The notes under the pieces: generated by a model | What the model saw: only the letters and a program-made list of their open reading frames with translations | The model's database searches: none | Told to the model about the DNA's origin: nothing | Translations under genes and position numbers: made by a program | Assembly (NCBI GenBank): GCA_026874595.1 | Contig: CM049319.1 | Span: 3,564,601-3,628,600, forward strand | Direction: 5' to 3' | Length of the DNA stretch: 64,000 bases | DNA from: Sipunculus nudus | Taxonomy: Eukaryota; Annelida; Sipuncula; Golfingiida; Sipunculidae | Shown: positions 57,915-64,000 of the stretch, one piece after another | Layout of the letters: each line of letters begins with the position of its first letter | Position numbering within the stretch: position 1 is the first letter of the stretch

Positions 57915-60900
57915 CTAGAATACTGGGAAGTCGCTTGTTGCGACTACGTGTATCCGCGGAAATCAGAGTGGGACGGGTGAAGTGAGGCATGGATTGAGTT
58001 GCAAGGGGAAATAGAGTGATGTGTAATGCATATTAGCATTGATGTCTGCAGCTGATATGTGTATGTAGGTTGCGCCACCTAATACAAAATCCAGAAAGCT
58101 GTCCAAGTTGTATACAGATGCAAATTTTAGGCAGATAAGCCAAACCATTACTTGTATATGAGTGATTTTATCCCACAGCAGACAAACAGAGGGACGCTGT
58201 GCAAAAATGGTGGCAGGAGGCGGCCCCAATCTTGTGTATGATTAAGAGCTATGTCAGATCTATTCACATGCAACATTTCAGGGGATATGTCAACCCAGTC
58301 CTGAGATATAAGCCTGAATGTCTGCAGTGTAAACAAATTTAGGTGGCACCACCTGCCACAAAATCGAGAAAGCTATCCAAGATGTATAAACATGCAAAAT
58401 TTTAGGCAGATAAGTCAAACCACTACTGAGATATGAGTGATTTTAGCCCACAGCAGACAAACAGACAGACACTGTGCAAAAAGGGTTGCAGGTAGCGCCT
58501 CCAGTTTTGTGTATGATAAAGAGCTATGTGAGATCTATACACATGCAAAATTGCAGGAGGATACAACGAACCAGTCCTGAGATATAAGCCTGGATGTCTG
58601 CAGCTTAAACATAAATGTAGGAGGCGCCACCTGCCACAAAATCCAGAAAGCTATCCAAGTTGTATAAACCTGCAAAATTTTAGGCAGATATGTCAAACCA
58701 CTGCCGAGATACGAGTGATTTTATCCCACGGCAAACAAACAGACGGACACTGTGCACAAATGGTTGCATGAGGCGTGACCAGTTTTGCATATGATAAACA
58801 GCTTTGTGAGATCTATACATACGTAAAATTTTGGCCCAATCAGTCAAACAGATTCTGGGATATGAGCTTTGATGTCTGCAGTGTAAACGTAAATGCAGGT
58901 GGCGATACCAGTCATAAAATTAAGAAAGCTGTCCAGGAATGTATAAACCTGAAAATTTCAGGTGGATAAGTCAAACCATTGCCAAATATGAGTGATTTTA
59001 TCCCAAGACAGATGAACAGATGGACACTGTGCAAAAATGGTTGCAGATGGCACCACCAGTTTTGCGTATGATGAAGAGCTATGTGAGATCTATACACATG
59101 CAAAATTTTGGCCAAATCGGTCAACGGTTCCTAAGATATGAGCTTGTATGTCTGCAGGTGGCACCACCAGTTTTGCATATGATGAAGAGCTATGTGAGAT
59201 CTATACACATGCAAAATATTGGCCCAATCGGTCAACGGTTCCCAAGATATGAGCTTCGATGTCTGCAGCGTTAACCTGAATGTATATGGCGCCACCTGTC
59301 ATAAAATCAAAAGGCTATCCAGGATGTATTCACATGCAAAATTTCAGGTGGATAAGTTAAACCACTGTCGAGATATGAGAAATTTTATTACAAGGCAGAC
59401 AAACAGATGGATACTATGCAAAAATGATTGCAGGTGGCGCCACCAGTTTTGCGTATGATGAAGAGCTATGTGAGATCTATACACATGCAAAATTGCAGGA
59501 GGATACAACGAACCAGTCCTGAGATATAAGCCTGGATGTCTGCAGCTTAAACATAAATGTAGGAGGCGCCACCTGCCACAAAATCCAGAAAGCTATCCAA
59601 GTTGTATAAACCTGCAAAATTTTAGGCAGATATGTCAAACCACTGCCGAGATACGAGTGATTTTATCCCACGGCAAACAAACAGACGGACACTGTGCACA
59701 AATGGTTGCATGAGGCGTGACCAGTTTTGCATATGATAAACAGCTTTGTGAGATCTATACACACGTAAAATTTTGGCCCAATCAGTCAAGCAGATTCTGG
59801 GATATGAGCTTTGATGTCTGCAGTGTAAACGTAAATGCAGGTGGCGATACCAGTCATAAAATTAAGAAAGCTGTCCAGGAATGTATAAACCTGAAAATTT
59901 CAGGTGGATAAGTCAAACCATTGCCAAATATGAGTGATTTTATCCCAAGACAGATGAACAGATGGACACTGTGCAAAAATGGTTGCAGATGGCACCACCA
60001 GTTTTGCGTATGATGAAGAGCTATGTGAGATCTATACACATGCAAAATTTTGGCCAAATCGGTCAACGGTTCCTAAGATATGAGCTTGTATGTCTGCAGG
60101 TGGCACCACCAGTTTTGCATATGATGAAGAGCTATGTGAGATCTATACACATGCAAAATATTGGCCCAATCGGTCAACGGTTCCCAAGATATGAGCTTCG
60201 ATGTCTGCAGCGTTAACCTGTATGTATATGGCGCCACCTGTCATAAAATCAAAAGGCTATCCAGGATGTATTCACATGCAAAATTTCAGGTGGATAAGTT
60301 AAACCACTGTCGAGATATGAGAAATTTTATTACAAGGCAGACAAACAGATGGATACTATGCAAAAATGATTGCAGGTGGCGCCACCAGTTTTGCGTATGA
60401 TGAAGAGCTATGTGAGATCTATACACATGCAAAATTGCAGGAGGATACAACGAACCAGTCCTGAGATATAAGCCTGGATGTCTGCAGCTTAAACATAAAT
60501 GTAGGAGGCGCCACCTGCCACAAAATCAAGAAAGCTATCCAAGCTATATAAACTTGCAAATTTTTAGGCAGATATGTCAAACCCCTGCAGAGATACGAGT
60601 GATTTTATCCCACGGCAAACAAAAGACGGACACTGTGCACAAATGGTTGCATAAGGCGTTACCAGTTTTGCATATGACAAAGAGCTTTGTGAGATCTATA
60701 CACACGCAAAATTTTGGCCCAATCAGTCAAACAGTTCCTGAGATATGAGCATGGATGTCTGCAGTGTAAACGTAATCGCAGGTGGCGATACCAGTCATAA
60801 AATCAAGAAAGCTGTCCAGGAATGTATAAACCTGAAAATTTCAGGTGGTTAAGTCAACCATTGCCGAAATATGAGTGATTTTATCCCAAGACAGATGAAC

Positions 60901-61471
60901 AGATGGTTGCTGTGCAAAAATGGTTGCAGGTGGCACCACCAGTTTTGTGTATGATGAAGAGCTATGTGAGATCTATACCCATGCAAAATTTTGGCCAAAT
61001 CGGTCAACGGTTCCCGAGATATGAGCTTGAATGTCTGCAGTGTTAACCTGAATGTAGGTGGGCCACCTGTCATAAAATCAAAAGGCTATCCAGGATGTAT
61101 TCACATGCAAATTTCAGGCGGATAAGTCAAACCATTGCCGAAATATGAGTGATTTTATCCCAAGACAGATGAACAGATGGACGCTATGCAAAAGTGATTG
61201 CAGGTGGCGCCACCAGTTTTGCGTATGATGAAGAGCTATGTGAGATCTATACACATGCAAAATTTTGGCCCAATCGGTCAACGGTTCCCGAGATATGAGC
61301 TTGGATGACTGCAGCGTTAACCTGAATGTAGGTCGCGCCACCTGTCATAAAATCAGGAGGGCTATCCAGGATGTATTCACATGCAAAATTTCAGGTGGAT
61401 AAGTCAAACCACTGCGGAGATATGAGTGATTTTATCCCAAGGCAGACAAACAGATGGACGCTATGTAAAAA
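57915..61471 (+). mobile_element. Expanded family 2 element with 942-bp tandem duplication, 3' end missing
   Basis: 5' end CTAGAATACTGGGAAGTCGC plus TTGTTGCGACTACGTGTATC, then about twelve core units. 58518-59459 and 59460-60401 are near-identical over 942 bp, and a third, partial, more diverged copy follows to about 60620. The element breaks off at CTATGTAAAAA and is followed directly by a family 1 5' end. Confidence 0.87.
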
Positions 61472-61502
61472 CAAGGGACCTATGGGTCACGACGCTCAGC
61501 TG
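61472..61502 (+). mobile_element. Family 1 5' end joined to family 2 core
   Basis: CAAGGGACCTATGGGTCACG plus ACGCTCAGCTG starts exactly where the family 2 core stops. There is no family 1 core behind it. Confidence 0.78.
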
Positions 61503-61504
61503 TT

Positions 61505-62700
61505 ATATATGATAAAAAAATATTATTTAGAAATGAGGCACATGCTGGTTTTGTGTGGTAATAAATATAAGCTGTATTATGAGTTGTTGTTGTTTAGCTT
61601 ATGTATGATTTTGATAGTACCTTTGGAGACAGGGAAGAGGATTGATTTCATTTATTTTATTAACAAAATGAGTACTATTGTCACACAGATTTTGACTTGG
61701 CCATATAACTTATAAGCAGAACATATAATATAAGAGTTTAACTATTTATTAAAAAAATACAAATATTGTCCCAAATATAATTTTTATTAAAAATAATAAG
61801 AGAATCATATGATTTTTTAAAATGAATTATAACTGATATGATTATTAAAATAATATTAAAGAATATATTCATGAATGCATTCATGAATACATTTTGAAAG
61901 TATCTGCACGAGTATTCATATATTTTCATTTTTACCTGAATTCCCATTCTTTATGCAAGAAATTTTATAATGGAGTACAAAATCATATTCGTATTTAAAT
62001 ACAATTACAAAGTATTTGCACCATGTCTGGAATTTATTCAGTTTTCACCAAACAATGATGTTGAGAATCCAGAATATACAAAATTCACACATTTAAATAA
62101 TGATCATAAGTACCTGGTTTTATGGCTTTTATTTATATTAAAAAATAACTGTAAAAAATTCATTTTGGACTAATTTCACATCAATGTACACACTAGACAC
62201 AGTAGGAATCTAGATTAATATTATCAACTGCATCTTTGTCTAATTTCCTTCATATGATCCCTAATGATTAGTAATGAATAATATGATTTACTTCTTTATC
62301 ATTAAAATTGAACTGAAAAATGCCATAGGTGACTGCATGGTGTTATTTGGAATATGTGACATTCTACCCATCGATACAAGATTCTTATATCATCAGTAAC
62401 TGCAAGTTAATTTCCTGTTATTAACAAATTCCTTTTCTATTTTTCTTTAATTTGTTATTAAAAACCAATAAAAATTTATCAATTTATTGTTTTTTGTTAT
62501 GTTCTTGGTTAAAACTACTAGATGAGTTGGGTTGGACACCTGGATCAACTGTGGCTTGCCATAAGCTGCCTGGATTCCATGTATGCTTTGCCTCAAGCGT
62601 GCATAATTTGATGAAAGGTCAACAAGGTCAACATACAAGTGACTCAAGAGGGGCTGGAGAGAGCCAAAGTCTGACAGGGTCTCATAAAAAACATTAATAA
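61505..62700. other. AT-rich non-coding stretch
   Basis: No exon with a phase fitting exon 1 was found. A possible open segment on the minus strand (62530-62672) has an acceptor-like cctgtcag but no donor in the needed phase. Confidence 0.4.
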
Positions 62701-64000
62701 AAGCTACAATTTTTGGCCAATTTCTTTCAGCTTTCTAAACTAAAAAGCTGAAATGCTTATGTGTACATGATATGAAAATTATATCAACAGTGCTCACGGG
62801 AAACAAACGTGCCATGGTCACAGTTGGGCAAAATTTAAGGTACTAATTTTATATTTATACTAAATAAAATTTGAAAAATTCAGAACTAATTTTGGGTATT
62901 CAATTGAATCTTGATTAAATAATGTTACATCCCTGACAAAAAAATCTCTAGCTTCAGCAATGCTCTTGTTAAGGGAGTAAATATATTTCTTGATTTTTTA
63001 CAAAGTGCATTATGTTTGGGCCCATAACTTAAAACAATTACACAATACTGACATCATTCTGGCATGTGCATAGAGAATGAAAAATATGTATATTATTTAT
63101 GATTAAAGTCAGATCAGTGGTTTTGATATTAGGCAGTCTTGAAGTGTAACAATGGGTTTTTAATGGAAAAATGAAGTTTTTCATGAATATCTCGAATGTC
63201 CTAGTGACCAAATTCTTGGCATGGTAGGGCATTTTGGAGACATCTAACTGTATGCCGAATTTAAGGAACTTAGAGCTGAAGCTGGGGAGCTGAGCTCTTG
63301 CAAACTGCATAACACTAGCTTGATGTAAACAATATGTTACATGGTGCTTGAAAACTTGATTTAAATGTACAGTTTTTGATCAACTGGTTTCAAATTTTTG
63401 GTGTTAACAGTTGAAAGGCTAACAAAAACATGCTGTGAAAATTAAATCCACAGTACTTACAGGAAAAAAACGTGCCATGGTCAAAGTTGGGCAAAATTTA
63501 AGGTACCAATTTTTTATTTTTATTAATATTTTAAAAAATTTAAAAGATTTTCATCTAATTTTGGGTATACAATTTAATTTTGATTAATTAAAGATATATT
63601 ACTGGAAAAAAGGTCCATAGCATTAACATTTTTTGTGTTAAGTGATCAAATATCTTTTCTGATTTTTTTTCAAAATGCATTATGTTTGGGCCCATAACTT
63701 TTTTAAATTAAATAATACAGACATAATTTCTGGCATGTACATAGGAACTATATAGAGGAATATTTATTGTAAATATGAGGTAAAACAGATGAGTGGTTTT
63801 GATATTAGGCAGTCCTGAAGTGTGAAAATAGGTTTTTAATAAAAAATTGAGGTTTTTCCTTAATTTCTCAAAGGAACGAAGTTGCAAACACCCAGTTTTC
63901 GGCTTGGTAGGAGATCTTGGGGACATCTAACATTATGCCGAATTTTGGATTCCTAGGTCTTACGGTTTCAAAACGTGCCACATCTACGGACGGACGGACG
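62700..64000 (+). mobile_element. Family 3 pearl-like element, cut by the window end
   Basis: Two core units (from about 62700 and 63425) with CAGTACTTACAGGAAAAAA and TTAAGGTACCAATTTTTTAT, then CGTGCCACATCTACGGACGG at the very end. It is a close copy of 49400-50000. The ACGG tract and 3' end lie beyond the window. Confidence 0.8.

Noticed and set aside
62530-62672. Possible further upstream exon on the minus strand (acceptor-like cctgtcag, open frame of about 45 codons)
   Set aside because: No donor in the phase needed to join exon 1, and it contains AGGTCAACAAGGTCA-like repeat sequence.

Overview
This window looks like a piece of a repeat-rich, AT-rich animal genome. It is most likely a marine mollusc, probably a bivalve. 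The reasons are short exons with GT/AG introns, introns filled with non-autonomous elements of the 'pearl'/Helentron type (conserved ends, 0.3-1 kb tandem cores, ACGG-type microsatellites), tRNA-like SINEs and several TIR elements. I see no bacterial or viral genes, no CRISPR array, and no transposase, helicase or reverse transcriptase reading frame. The species assignment is inference.

One gene can be supported, and it fills most of the window. It is on the minus strand and is reconstructed here as 22 consecutive coding exons from 57606 down to a stop codon at 11456-11458. Every junction has GT..AG borders and every phase matches, giving one open frame of 2407 codons plus stop. The true N-terminus lies upstream of the window or was not recognised. 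In order the protein has: a Pro/Gln/His-rich start (exon 1); a small helical segment (exons 3-4); a long disordered region with two sets of internal repeats and three PAM2-like PABP-binding motifs (exon 8); a coiled coil of about 110 residues (exons 8-11); Ser/Thr-rich, Gln/Met-rich and Lys-rich disordered parts (exons 12-18); a UBA/CUE-like helical segment; two CCCH zinc fingers (exons 19-20); and a C-terminal RING-H2 finger (exons 21-22). The tail after the RING resembles, as I remember them, the TTC3/DZIP3 family of E3 ligases. I infer an mRNA-associated ubiquitin E3 ligase.

Layout: 1-11.4 kb is non-coding or unresolved. It holds a 1.34 kb TIR element with a 28-bp minisatellite, a small hairpin MITE and a degenerate tandem field at 9.0-10.7 kb. 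11.4-25.8 kb holds the C-terminal exons, with a 2.6 kb 23-bp satellite abutting an acceptor site. 25.8-38.7 kb holds a complete pearl-like element, a 3.1 kb TTAA-flanked TIR element, the giant exon 8 and a second element family. 39-54 kb is introns made of nested elements and AGGTCA-rich tandem repeats. 54-57.6 kb holds exons 1-4 and a minisatellite grown from the exon 1 splice donor. 57.9-64 kb is element sequence with a recent 942-bp tandem duplication.
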